DNA from: Firmicutes bacterium UBA1702 | Lineage (GTDB): Bacteria; Bacillota; Clostridia; Peptostreptococcales; Anaerovoracaceae | DNA length: 50,824 nt | NCBI GenBank assembly: GCA_002320005.1 | Contig: DCJK01000041.1 | Location: forward strand, 1 to 50,824 | Direction of reading: 5' to 3' | In this document: positions 8,891-17,220 of the stretch, piece by piece | Numbering within the stretch: position 1 is the first letter of the stretch | Layout: the number at the start of each line of letters is the position of its first letter | Position numbers and translations under genes: made by a program | The notes under the pieces: generated by a model | Databases searched by the model: none | Told to the model about the DNA's origin: nothing | What the model saw: only the letters and a program-made list of their open reading frames with translations

Positions 8891-9835
8891 TCAGGAAAAG
8901 GTTATCACCGTTCCCGTTTTTCCATCCAGAGCTTCTGCAGCCTTGTCAAGAGATGTGATTATAGCTTTTTTATCAGGGTTTGCTCTTACGAATTTCATTG
9001 CGGCTTCTACTTTAGGCAGCATGCTTCCGGGAGGGAACTGACCTTCCTCACAGTACCCCGCCGCTTCATGAAGCGACATAGAGGACAGATTTCTCTGGTC
9101 CGGCTTGTTAAAGTTTACTGCCACCTTTTCCACCTCTGTAAGAATCAGCAGTATATCAGCACCCACCTGCTCAGCCAGGAGCTCTGCGGCAAAGTCCTTA
9201 TCTATAACCGCTGCTACACCGCTGAGAGATCCGTCACTGTTTTCAGTCACAGGAATTCCGCCGCCTCCGCAGCTTATTACTACAGTAGAGTCCCAAAGCT
9301 TTTTTATTGCTGAAATTTCCACGATTTTTCTCGGCATCGGGGATGCAACAACTCTTCTCCAGCCTCTTCCTGAATCTTCCTTTACTATATATCCTTTTTC
9401 AGCAGCCAGCCTCTCTGCTTCTTCTCTGCTGTAGAACGGACCTATGGGCTTGGTGGGATTTTTAAAGGCAGGATCATTTTTTTCCACAACCATCTGAGTT
9501 GCCACTGTTACTACGGGTATATTCCTGTTTGCTTTGTTAAGGGCGTACTTTATGCACTGCTGCAGGTGATATCCGATATATCCCTGGGACATGGCCCCGC
9601 ATACATCAAAAGGCATTGGAGGAGTAATATCCTTCGCGGTTTCAGATGCCAGCAATATTCTTCCCACCTGTGGCCCATTGCCGTGAACCACTGCTATTTC
9701 GCAGCCCTTGGAACTTATCTCGGCTATTTTTTCCGCTGTCATTTTAACAACTTCCAGCTGTGCCTCAGCTGTAGCTGCGGCATTTCCTGACTGCAGCGCA
9801 TTTCCTCCCAGCGCTATTACAATTTTTTCATTCAT
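8891..9835 (-). CDS. arcC: Carbamate kinase
   Basis: A 314-residue amino-acid-kinase-fold enzyme that makes ATP and carbamate from carbamoyl phosphate and ADP, the energy-yielding last step of the arginine deiminase pathway. Signatures are IVIALGGNALQ at the N-terminus, AVVHGNGPQVG near residue 50, the conserved PFDVCGAMSQGYIGY segment and VVISCGGGGIPV. Length is that of bacterial ArcC. GGAGG lies 7 nt before the start, and the ATG overlaps the arcA stop (ATGA), so the two are translationally coupled. It is the third gene of arcB-arcA-arcC. Confidence 0.96.
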   Translation of the reverse strand: MNEKIVIALGGNALQSGNAAATAEAQLEVVKMTAEKIAEISSKGCEIAVVHGNGPQVGRILLASETAKDITPPMPFDVCGAMSQGYIGYHLQQCIKYALNKANRNIPVVTVATQMVVEKNDPAFKNPTKPIGPFYSREEAERLAAEKGYIVKEDSGRGWRRVVASPMPRKIVEISAIKKLWDSTVVISCGGGGIPVTENSDGSLSGVAAVIDKDFAAELLAEQVGADILLILTEVEKVAVNFNKPDQRNLSSMSLHEAAGYCEEGQFPPGSMLPKVEAAMKFVRANPDKKAIITSLDKAAEALDGKTGTVITFS

Positions 9836-11064
9836 GATCTACCTCCGACATCTTCTCTGTTTACAGGGCACGACATACACCTGGGACCGCCCCTTCCCCT
9901 CGAAAGCTCTGCGCTGGGTATGGTCAGCACCTCTATTCCGTGCTTGTCAAGAAGATCATTGGTCACATAATTTCTCTCATAGGTCACCACTTTCCCCGGA
10001 GCTATGCAGAGGGTATTGGAACCGTCGTTCCACTGTTCTCTGGCTGCTGCAATCATATCATCGCCTCCGCATCTTATCAGCTCCACCGACGGAAGCCCCA
10101 GCTCCACAGCCAACAGCTTGGGCAGTTCTTCCGTCATAGTCTTAAACTCCAGTGATCCTCCTTTACCGGCGGTTATTTCATACACTGACAGTGGCCCTTC
10201 TATCTCAGGATGGATAGTAAACTTGTCGTAGTCAACCATGGTAAATACCGTATCCAGGTGCATAAAGGCCCGGCATTTTGGAATATCAAAGACTATGACC
10301 TTCTTGAATCCTGATTGGAAAAGGAGATTGGAAGCAAAATTTTCTATACCTGCAACAGTGGTTCGCTCTGAGTGACCTATGGCTACCACTTCTTTAGATA
10401 ATACCAGCACATCTCCGCCTTCTACGGAAAAGTCATCATATATGTCGTACCACTGGCGATCTCCCTCTCCCGCAAAATCCGGATCATAAAGAAACATATA
10501 TTTAAGGAGCAGTGCTTCCCTGCGTCTGGCAGGAGTATGCATGTGGTGAATGTTTATCCCCTTTCCGATACAGGCTCCCGGATCCCGCGTAAAATACAGA
10601 TTGGGCATGGGATCCATAACAAAAGGATACTCATGTCTGGTAAAATCTGCCAGAGACCCGGTTTTGACTTCTCCCAGATCCTGGCGCCTGACACCGGCTA
10701 TAATCTCCTCCACCATTTTTTCCGGGGACAGGCTCATAAGAAACTCTTTAAGCGCCATCTTCATCCCTTCTGACTCGACAGAACTCAATTCTATCATTCT
10801 GTCAACAAACTCGGCGCGCACTTCTCTTTTTTTCAGCGCCTTGGCAGTTTCATTCTCGTAATATATTACTTCTACACCGTTTTCTTTCAGAACCTGGGCG
10901 AATTTATCGTGCTCACGCTGCGCTTCCTTAAGATATGGAACATCATCGAACAGAAGTCTTTCCATTGTGGCCGGCGTAAGAGCTTCTATCTCCCTGCCCG
11001 GTCTGTGAAGAAGCACCCGGTTAAGTTTTCCTATTTCAGAATAATTGTGAATTCCGGGATGCAT
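9832..11064 (-). CDS. arcA: Arginine deiminase
   Basis: A 410-residue enzyme that hydrolyses arginine to citrulline and ammonia. The guanidine-modifying fold is clear. The N-terminus has EIGKLNRVLLHRPG, the middle NLYFTRDPGACIG, followed by FSVEGGDVLVL and FMHLDTVFTMVD, and the catalytic cysteine is Cys396 in GGPRCMSCP near the C-terminus. A start 18 bp upstream (11082) is possible, but GGGGAGGTGAT precedes the ATG at 11064 at normal distance and the protein then starts like its family. It lies 18 bp after arcB and overlaps arcC. Confidence 0.96.
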   Translation of the reverse strand: MHPGIHNYSEIGKLNRVLLHRPGREIEALTPATMERLLFDDVPYLKEAQREHDKFAQVLKENGVEVIYYENETAKALKKREVRAEFVDRMIELSSVESEGMKMALKEFLMSLSPEKMVEEIIAGVRRQDLGEVKTGSLADFTRHEYPFVMDPMPNLYFTRDPGACIGKGINIHHMHTPARRREALLLKYMFLYDPDFAGEGDRQWYDIYDDFSVEGGDVLVLSKEVVAIGHSERTTVAGIENFASNLLFQSGFKKVIVFDIPKCRAFMHLDTVFTMVDYDKFTIHPEIEGPLSVYEITAGKGGSLEFKTMTEELPKLLAVELGLPSVELIRCGGDDMIAAAREQWNDGSNTLCIAPGKVVTYERNYVTNDLLDKHGIEVLTIPSAELSRGRGGPRCMSCPVNREDVGGRS

Positions 11065-11082
11065 AATATCACCTCCCCGCAA

Positions 11083-12078
11083 TTATGATATAGTCGCAGC
11101 AATTACGGCTTTTATTGTGTGCATTCTGTTTTCCGCTTCGTCAAACACCTTGGAGCATGCCGCGCGGAAAACTTCATCTGTTACTTCCCGGATATCATAT
11201 CCTGCTTCCTTCTGCTCTTTTGCAAGGCTTGTCTCAAAATCGTGGAAGGAAGGCAGACAATGCATAAAGATCACATGTGGATTACGTGTTGCGGCAAGCA
11301 TATCTGATGTTACTCGGAAAGGTGTCAGCAGCTTGACTCTCTCCGGTATCTTGTCTTCTTCTCCCATAGATGCCCATATGTCCGTATATATAACATCTGC
11401 CCCCTCAAGGCAGCTTTCTTTAGAGGATACTTCTATGGATGCTCCCGTTTTCTTGGCCTCCTCTTCTGCCTGTTTCAACACCTTGCTGTCTACATCCTGA
11501 GCCAGCTTCTCAGGTCCGTAAGCGACAAATTTCATTCCCATCTTGGCGCATCCCTGCATCCATGCATACGACATATTGTTTCTCACATCACCACAGAAGA
11601 CCACCTTAACCTGTCCAAGAGGTTTCTGTACATGTTCCTCAATAGTCATCATGTCCGCAAGAATCTGTGTGGGATGATCCACATCGGTAAGTCCGTTCCA
11701 TACCGGAACGCCTGAATATTCAGCAAGTTTTTCCACTACCTTCTGATCATATCCACGATATTCAATTCCGTCATAAAATCTTCCCAGTACCTTAGCCGTA
11801 TCCTCCAGAGACTCTTTTTTTCCCATTTGAGAACTCTTGCTGTCAAGGAATGTCACATGTGCTCCTTCTTCATGACATGCCACCTCAAAGGCGCATCTTG
11901 TTCTTGTGGATGTCTTTTCAAAGAGAAGACAGATATTCTTTCCCTTCAGCATTTCACTTTTTATTCCGGCTCTTTTTTTGCTCTTCAGGTCTTTTGCAAG
12001 ATCAAGAAGGTACCTTATTTCCTCCGGCGAAAAATCCATCAGCGTCAGGAAGCTTCGCCCTTTTAAATTTACAGCCAT
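11083..12078 (-). CDS. arcB: Ornithine carbamoyltransferase (catabolic)
   Basis: A 331-residue enzyme that in this setting works phosphorolytically, splitting citrulline into ornithine and carbamoyl phosphate. The carbamoyl-phosphate motif STRTR lies near residue 56, HPTQ near 135 and the ornithine-binding HCLPSFHD near 270. It is first in the arc operon, which argues for the catabolic role. AAGGAG lies 9 nt before the ATG. No arcD arginine/ornithine antiporter is next to it. I see no clear ArgR box or strong promoter in the 140 bp upstream. Confidence 0.95.
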   Translation of the reverse strand: MAVNLKGRSFLTLMDFSPEEIRYLLDLAKDLKSKKRAGIKSEMLKGKNICLLFEKTSTRTRCAFEVACHEEGAHVTFLDSKSSQMGKKESLEDTAKVLGRFYDGIEYRGYDQKVVEKLAEYSGVPVWNGLTDVDHPTQILADMMTIEEHVQKPLGQVKVVFCGDVRNNMSYAWMQGCAKMGMKFVAYGPEKLAQDVDSKVLKQAEEEAKKTGASIEVSSKESCLEGADVIYTDIWASMGEEDKIPERVKLLTPFRVTSDMLAATRNPHVIFMHCLPSFHDFETSLAKEQKEAGYDIREVTDEVFRAACSKVFDEAENRMHTIKAVIAATIS

Positions 12079-12175
12079 TTTTCATTTCTCCTTCTTTTTC
12101 TGAAATTTTTCCTTCTTAGATAATCTTGCCCAAAAACTCAGGCAAATATAGCACCCTGTTTTTTGAATTTAAACA

Positions 12176-12209
12176 TAACAAAAACGCCTGCCATAACTTG
12201 ACAAGCGTT
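12176..12209 (-). terminator. Terminator of the THUMP methyltransferase gene
   Basis: A 10-bp stem with two G-U pairs (12183-12192 with 12200-12209) and a 7-nt loop is followed on the minus strand by TTTTGTTATG. It separates the methyltransferase transcript from the arc operon. Confidence 0.75.
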
Positions 12210-12220
12210 CCGAATTTTTC

Positions 12221-13369
12221 TTATTTATCTGTGAGTCTGTCAGGCTTTTTCCCGTGATACTGGTAATAACATACTTCCATACGACCGTTAAAAAGTTTTC
12301 TGCGTCTGTCCGCAGGACGTCCGAATGCCTTCTGCTCGATGGTCTTATCCGGAGTTATTGCAAACAGCGACCATGTGGGATTACTTCTGAGGAAAGCTGC
12401 AAACCCCTCATAAAGCCTGTCTATGGACTCCCGATCTCCTATTCTCTCTCCGTAAGGAGGATTTGTGATTATTATTCCTCCTTCTCTGCCCGGAAAACTG
12501 ATTTTTCCCCCGTCGCCGTTAACGAACCTTATATCTTCGTCAACACCTGCTTCTGCCGCATTTTCTTTTGCAGCAGCTATGGCATGCTTATCTGTATCAA
12601 AAGCATAGATCTCCAGTTCTTTGTCCCAGTCCATTGCTTCGAAAGCTTTTCTGCGTTCCTCTTTCCAAAGGGACGCAGGGACTGCTTCCCATTCTTCAGA
12701 CACAAAACTGCGGTTTAATCCCGGCGCGATATTGCGCGCTATCATTGCAGCTTCAATAGGTATGGTTCCGGATCCGCAACACGGATCTACCAGAATTCGG
12801 CCTGCTTTCCAGAAAGAAAGACTTATCATGGCTGCCGCCAGTGTTTCTTTTATCGGTGCAGCTACCGCATTCTGCCTGTAGCCTCTTTTGTGAAGTCCCG
12901 GTCCCGTTGTGTCCAGCGTCACCGTAACCCTGTCTTTGAGCAGGGTTATCTTGATATCGTAGAGTGCTCCTGACTTTTCAAAATGTTCTATGCCATAAAT
13001 CTCCTTCAGCCTTTCTACTACAGCCTTTTCTGCTACAGACTGACATGCCGGAACACTGAAAAGCTTTGATTTAACCGAAGAACCGTTGATAACAAATCTT
13101 CCGTCAGGCGGTATCCATTCCTCCCACGGAACAGCCTTTATCTGCTGAAACAGGTCCTCAAATTCGAGAGCTGTAAATTCTGCCATCTTTATCTGAACCC
13201 GATCGGCACATCTCAGCCAGAGATTGGCTCTGACTATGGCTCTCTCGTCTCCTACAAAAGTTATCTTTCCGTCTTCGGATTTTATTATCTTGTATCCCAG
13301 GGCTTCTATCTCTCTTTTTACGGGAGCCTCAAGACCGAAGGTTGCTGTTGCTATCAGTTCAAGTTTCAT
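12221..13369 (-). CDS. THUMP-domain class I SAM-dependent rRNA methyltransferase (RlmL/YpsC-like)
   Basis: A 382-residue methyltransferase resembling the N-terminal (m2G2445) half of RlmL and Bacillus YpsC. An N-terminal ferredoxin-like and THUMP region (residues 1-160) is followed by a Rossmann methyltransferase domain with VDPCCGSGTIPIEAA (SAM binding, near 195) and the catalytic NPPYGER (near 305), typical of N2-guanine or N6-adenine methylation. It acts on 23S rRNA by family analogy; the exact base is inferred. It starts 3 bp after the mreB stop and is probably cotranscribed with it. GGAA just before the ATG is a weak site. Confidence 0.88.
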   Translation of the reverse strand: MKLELIATATFGLEAPVKREIEALGYKIIKSEDGKITFVGDERAIVRANLWLRCADRVQIKMAEFTALEFEDLFQQIKAVPWEEWIPPDGRFVINGSSVKSKLFSVPACQSVAEKAVVERLKEIYGIEHFEKSGALYDIKITLLKDRVTVTLDTTGPGLHKRGYRQNAVAAPIKETLAAAMISLSFWKAGRILVDPCCGSGTIPIEAAMIARNIAPGLNRSFVSEEWEAVPASLWKEERRKAFEAMDWDKELEIYAFDTDKHAIAAAKENAAEAGVDEDIRFVNGDGGKISFPGREGGIIITNPPYGERIGDRESIDRLYEGFAAFLRSNPTWSLFAITPDKTIEQKAFGRPADRRRKLFNGRMEVCYYQYHGKKPDRLTDK

Positions 13370-13372
13370 TTC

Positions 13373-14395
13373 CTAGAGGTATGGTGCCTTTCTGTTAAGG
13401 GAATTTGTTTTGAGAGAATCCAGCTCATTAAGAGCTTTTCCTGTGCCGATGGCGACGCAGGACTTAGGATCTTCTGCAACGATGACCTTGATTCCCGTTC
13501 TGTCTTCGATTCTCTTGTCAATGCCGTACATAAGCGCACCGCCGCCGGTAAGGACTATTCCTGAGTTGCTGATATCGGCAGCCAGTTCAGGCGGCGTTCT
13601 CTCAAGCACATTATGAACAGCCTCGCAGATTTCATGCAGCGGCTCTTCAAGAGCTTCCATTATTTCTTCTGATGTTACTTCAACACTCTTTGGCAAGCCT
13701 GTGACCAGATCTCTGCCTCTGCACTCCCTGCTTACTGCTTCTTCTCTCGGGAAGGCTGTGCCTATGGTAAGTTTCAGTTCTTCTGCTGTTCTCTCTCCGA
13801 TATACAGCTTATGAGTTTTTCTCATATACTTGACTATGGCTTCGTCAAATTTATCCCCGGCCATTTTCACCGATGTGCTGGCAACTATTCCTCCCAGAGA
13901 AATAACTGCAATATCGGTGGTCCCTCCGCCTATGTCTATTACCATTACGCCGTCAGGTTTGCTTATATCAAGACCTGCTCCGATGGCAGCCGCCACAGGC
14001 TCCTCCATCAGAAAGACATCCTTGCCCCCCGCCTGCTCTGCAGCCTCTCTTACAGCTCTCTTTTCAACCTCGGTTACTCCGCTTGGAACGCACACCATGA
14101 TTCTCGGCTTGAAAAATCTTCCGTTTCCACATGTTTTCCTGATGAAATACTTGAGCATTCTTTCTGTAATATCGTAATCTGAAACTACTCCGTCTCTGAG
14201 AGGTCTGATGGCGACGATATTGGCGGGAGTTCTTCCCAGCATCTGTCTGGCTTCCTCTCCTACAGCAAGAATCTCATCGGTGTCGTTGTTGATTGCCACC
14301 ACCGACGGTTCGTTAAGGACTATGCCTTTACCTTTTATATACACCAGCACATTAGCTGTACCCAGGTCTATTCCTACTTCACTGGCAAATCCCAT
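13373..14395 (-). CDS. mreB: Rod shape-determining protein MreB/Mbl
   Basis: A 340-residue bacterial actin homologue that forms membrane-bound filaments guiding lateral wall synthesis. The N-terminal phosphate loop is EVGIDLGTANVLVY, phosphate loop 2 is VIDIGGGTTDIAVIS, and the adenosine motif GIVLTGGGALMYGID lies near residue 285. The ATG at 14395 has AAGGAG 7 nt upstream; an in-frame start 33 bp earlier has none. mreC and mreD are absent, so this may be an Mbl or MreBH-type paralogue. In Bacillus, mbl is next to spoIIID; here spoIIID is 12 kb away. Confidence 0.93.
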   Translation of the reverse strand: MGFASEVGIDLGTANVLVYIKGKGIVLNEPSVVAINNDTDEILAVGEEARQMLGRTPANIVAIRPLRDGVVSDYDITERMLKYFIRKTCGNGRFFKPRIMVCVPSGVTEVEKRAVREAAEQAGGKDVFLMEEPVAAAIGAGLDISKPDGVMVIDIGGGTTDIAVISLGGIVASTSVKMAGDKFDEAIVKYMRKTHKLYIGERTAEELKLTIGTAFPREEAVSRECRGRDLVTGLPKSVEVTSEEIMEALEEPLHEICEAVHNVLERTPPELAADISNSGIVLTGGGALMYGIDKRIEDRTGIKVIVAEDPKSCVAIGTGKALNELDSLKTNSLNRKAPYL

Positions 14396-14587
14396 TCCTA
14401 ATCTCCTTTCAAAACTTAATTTATGCAAATATAATGAGTCGCACTTTGGCTATACTATCTATCATTTACATTTCTCAAAACATTATATATAAATTTCTCC
14501 TTTTTTTCAATTCGTTTAGAATATTTCTGAGTGAAAATTTAATGATATTTAAGTATATAAAATTTTGCAACACAGGAGGTGAACAAA

Positions 14588-14710
14588 ATGAATATCAAAT
14601 ATGCTGAACTCAGGCCTGAGGATATCTCTCTCATTTCCGGAGCCGAAGAAGAAATTTATAACGCCACCGGTAAAAAAGTAACTCTGGTAGCCTACGACAG
14701 AGAGGCATAA
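14588..14710 (+). CDS. Small conserved-looking protein, 40 aa, unknown function
   Basis: A 40-codon frame starts at an ATG preceded by AGGAGGTGA at ideal distance, which is a very strong signal for such a short frame. The product begins MNIKYAELRPED and ends KKVTLVAYDREA. It is soluble, acidic in the middle (GAEEEIYNATG) and has no cysteines or membrane segment. It is divergent from mreB and convergent with the acyl-CoA ligase. The upstream 190 bp is AT-rich, with TATATAAAAT about 25 bp before the site as a possible -10. I do not recognise the family; the pattern suggests a small regulatory or adaptor protein, but no function is claimed. Confidence 0.6.
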   Translation: MNIKYAELRPEDISLISGAEEEIYNATGKKVTLVAYDREA

Positions 14711-14725
14711 TGTGCATGAATAGTG

Positions 14726-14757
14726 CACGAAAAAGAGGATGCCCATGGCATCCTCTT
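14726..14757 (-). terminator. Terminator of the acyl-CoA ligase gene
   Basis: A perfect 11-bp stem (14733-14743 with 14747-14757, loop CAT) is followed by TTTTTCG on the minus strand. The plus strand has no T-run after it, so it mainly serves the leftward ligase gene. Confidence 0.8.
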
Positions 14758-14763
14758 GGTACA

Positions 14764-16575
14764 TTACTGCATTTTTTTGTTTGCCTCTGCAAACCTCTTT
14801 ATCTTTTTGCTGGTGTTCTTTTCAAATTCTTCGTTTCTCACAACGATTTTCTTGATTTTCTTGAACATCGGCATCTGCTCATTTACCTTGTCAACTTCCT
14901 TCCAGAGAAGTTCCTTTACGGTCTCAGGATCATCAGCTTTCTCGTCTCCCAGGACTTCCCGGATATCATCTGTTTCAGGTCTTATTGCTGCCACTATAAC
15001 GATGTCGCCGGATCTTTCATCCTCTGCTCCCCATACCATTGATTCAGCAATAAACGGACTCAGAGAGAGATAATACTCAAGCTCTTCAGGGAATACATTT
15101 TTTCCGTTGGAGGCTATGATTACGTTCTTCTTGCGGCCGGTGATATATATGAAATCCTCTTCATCCACATATCCCTGGTCTCCTGTGTAGAACCATCCGT
15201 CTCTCACAGTTCTGGCTGTTTCCTCCGGATTTTTATAATATCCAAGCATTACATTATCGCCTTTGAGGCATATTTCCCCAATTCCGTCTTCGTCCTTATC
15301 CACAATTTTCACCTGCATTCCCGGAAGAATATGTCCTACAGAGGAGTTCCTCATGTATTTAGGGTTATCAGGATTTAACGCACCCATAGGGGCACATTCA
15401 CTGAGACCGTATCCCTGTACGGCAATGAATCCCAGATCGTTAAAGAACTGCAGAATAGCCGGATCTATGGCGGCTCCTCCGGAAATGAGGACTCTCATGC
15501 GTCCTCCGAAAACCTTGAGGATATCCTTGAGAAGCAACTTGTTCAGATCCAGTCCGATCTTTCTGGTGACTTTATTCACGGACATTACCTTCTTCACAAG
15601 GCCTTCTTTGCCCTGCTTGCGCACATTTCGCATTATTGTCTTGTACAATGTCTCAAAGAGCGCCGGCACGCCCAGGAACATCGTAGGGCTTACTTCTGCC
15701 AGGTTCTTTACAATATATTTGAGTCCTTCGCAATACGCGATAGATGCTCCTTTGTAAAGCGGCATGAGGAATCCGCAGGTTCCTTCATAAGTATGATGTA
15801 TCGGCAGCACAGAGAAGAAGATATCCCATGTATTTACATTGAGGATAGTCGGTGCAATCATAAGATCGAAGCATATGTTTTTGTGTGAAAGCATTACTCC
15901 CTTGGCAATTCCTGTAGTCCCGGACGTAAAAAGAAGTTCGCTCATTTCATCGGCTATTATTTCAGCCTCCACAAAGCTTCTATCTCCGCCATCCAGCAGC
16001 ATCCTGCCCTCTGCAACAAGGTTGCTCCACTTAAAAATGCCTTCTTCCTCATCGTCGCCTGTAAGATCCACAAGTATCTCTATATCTGTATCTCCCGAGG
16101 TCTTCATCTCTTTGAAGATTTCTCTGTACTTTTTTGTAAACATCACTGCTGAAACTTCCGCTTCAATTACCAGCTGTTTCAGTTCCATGGCACTCAGCTC
16201 TTTATCCAGCGGCACAACCACACCGGTTCCGCATATAACTGCCAGATAAGAAGTCGCCCATTGATAACAGTTTTCGCCTATCACCGCTATTCTTTTTCCT
16301 TTAAGACCTATGTTCGTCAGAGCGGTTCCCAGCGCATTGACCGTTTCAAAAGCTTCTTTATATGTTATTTCTCTGTAAGGCTCATTTTTTTCAAAACGCT
16401 GTCTGAAGGCCACATTGTCACCATAAAGCTCTGTACTGGTTCTGAGCATATGGCGTATATCTGTAATCGGTCTGCTGGTTTTGTAAACCACATATTTATC
16501 TGTGCTGTTGTTGAGGTCGGAAACAACTTTCTCCGCCCACAACATTTCCTGTTTTTTTATTTCCTCGTAACTCAT
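14764..16575 (-). CDS. AMP-dependent synthetase / long-chain fatty acid-CoA ligase
   Basis: A 603-residue acyl-adenylating enzyme (ANL superfamily). The ATP/AMP signature LLFTSGTTGIAKG spans residues 214-226. The acyl pocket region includes PIHHTYE and QGYGLSECAP, then GWFYTGDQGYVDEEDFIYITGR and the C-terminal GKNVFPEELE; a distal lysine (TSKKIKRF) lies near the end. Fatty acid activation to acyl-CoA is the likely reaction, but aryl acids are possible. AAGGAG precedes the ATG. The promoter is TTGACA-17-TAATCT with an extended -10, and a 21-bp palindrome covers the start site. It is divergent from a DUF1836 putative regulator. Confidence 0.88.
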   Translation of the reverse strand: MSYEEIKKQEMLWAEKVVSDLNNSTDKYVVYKTSRPITDIRHMLRTSTELYGDNVAFRQRFEKNEPYREITYKEAFETVNALGTALTNIGLKGKRIAVIGENCYQWATSYLAVICGTGVVVPLDKELSAMELKQLVIEAEVSAVMFTKKYREIFKEMKTSGDTDIEILVDLTGDDEEEGIFKWSNLVAEGRMLLDGGDRSFVEAEIIADEMSELLFTSGTTGIAKGVMLSHKNICFDLMIAPTILNVNTWDIFFSVLPIHHTYEGTCGFLMPLYKGASIAYCEGLKYIVKNLAEVSPTMFLGVPALFETLYKTIMRNVRKQGKEGLVKKVMSVNKVTRKIGLDLNKLLLKDILKVFGGRMRVLISGGAAIDPAILQFFNDLGFIAVQGYGLSECAPMGALNPDNPKYMRNSSVGHILPGMQVKIVDKDEDGIGEICLKGDNVMLGYYKNPEETARTVRDGWFYTGDQGYVDEEDFIYITGRKKNVIIASNGKNVFPEELEYYLSLSPFIAESMVWGAEDERSGDIVIVAAIRPETDDIREVLGDEKADDPETVKELLWKEVDKVNEQMPMFKKIKKIVVRNEEFEKNTSKKIKRFAEANKKMQ

Positions 16576-16597
16576 ACCTGTTCTCCTTTTGAAATCT

Positions 16598-16618
16598 ATC
16601 TGGTTTCAGATACCAGAT
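16598..16618. promoter_or_regulatory. Candidate operator over the acyl-CoA ligase start site
   Basis: A perfect inverted repeat with 7-bp arms ATCTGGT and ACCAGAT and a 7-bp spacer overlaps the -10 element and predicted transcription start of the ligase gene. It looks like a repressor site. It does not match the Bacillus FadR consensus that I know. Confidence 0.45.
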
Positions 16619-16643
16619 TACCATTTATTTGTTACAATGTCAA
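16615..16643 (-). promoter_or_regulatory. Promoter of the acyl-CoA ligase gene
   Basis: On the minus strand, TTGACA (16638-16643) and TAATCT (16615-16620) are 17 bp apart, with TGG before the -10 giving an extended -10. Confidence 0.65.
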
Positions 16644-16645
16644 TC

Positions 16646-16675
16646 TTTACATTACCCTTGTTTATGTGCTAAAAT
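16646..16675 (+). promoter_or_regulatory. Promoter of the DUF1836 gene
   Basis: TTTACA (16646-16651) and TAAAAT (16670-16675) are 18 bp apart, about 30 bp upstream of the ATG. It is back to back with the ligase promoter. Confidence 0.55.
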
Positions 16676-16704
16676 ATTATGTAAAAATATATGGAGATCA
16701 TTTT

Positions 16705-17220
16705 ATGGACAAAATTGTTTTTACTTCTGATAATATCAGATCGCATCTGCACATACCACGCTGGGAAGAGCTTCCTTCCATTGATCTTTATATGGATCAG
16801 GTCGTTACCTTTATTCACTCATCTCTCGATGTTTTCTGGAAGCACATGGGATGTGCGCCGCTGACCAAAAATATGGTCAATAACTATGTTAAAGCCAAAA
16901 TTATACTGCCGCCGTCAGGTAAAAAATATTCTAGGCTTTCAGTGGCCATGATAATTGTGGTTTACATTCTGAAAAACTGCTTTTCCACAGAAGACATAAA
17001 GAAATTGATAGAAATGGGTCTTGCCCTGCCGGACAATGCCCTTACATATAACAGATTCTGTGACGCAGTGGAAAATGCCCTTGTTTCCGTGTTCAGCGGA
17101 AGCATACATGTGGATAATCTGTCAGAAAAAGGCCGTGAGCAGAAGTTCCTGATGGATAGCTTTGCCTTGGCCTTTGCATGCAAAATATATGTTCAGAGTA
17201 CATTTATTTTCAGCGAATAA
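16705..17220 (+). CDS. DUF1836 domain-containing protein, putative HTH regulator
   Basis: A 171-residue soluble protein matching the DUF1836 pattern. It has an N-terminal segment with RWEELPSIDLYMDQVV, then a helix-turn-helix-like block LTKNMVNNYVKAKIILPPSGKKYSR in which a MerR-like recognition helix is expected, and an all-helical C-terminal half. DUF1836 proteins are uncharacterised but are usually described as DNA-binding regulators. The start ATG has GGAG 9 nt upstream; longer frames upstream overlap the divergent ligase gene and are rejected. Divergence from the ligase across a shared promoter with a palindrome makes the ligase a plausible target (inference). The 3' end overlaps the convergent kinase gene by 11 bp. 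Confidence 0.8.
   Translation: MDKIVFTSDNIRSHLHIPRWEELPSIDLYMDQVVTFIHSSLDVFWKHMGCAPLTKNMVNNYVKAKIILPPSGKKYSRLSVAMIIVVYILKNCFSTEDIKKLIEMGLALPDNALTYNRFCDAVENALVSVFSGSIHVDNLSEKGREQKFLMDSFALAFACKIYVQSTFIFSE

Noticed and set aside
11119..12119. Several plus-strand frames of 60-127 codons opposite arcB
   Set aside because: They are shadows of the ornithine carbamoyltransferase gene without translation signals.
12126..12145. TTGCC/GGCAA inverted repeat before arcB as an ArgR operator
   Set aside because: The arms are only 5 bp and do not resemble the ARG-box consensus; too weak to claim.
16261..16704. N-terminal extension of the DUF1836 frame
   Set aside because: It overlaps the divergent acyl-CoA ligase gene and promoter; the ATG at 16705 has the only ribosome-binding site and matches the domain start.
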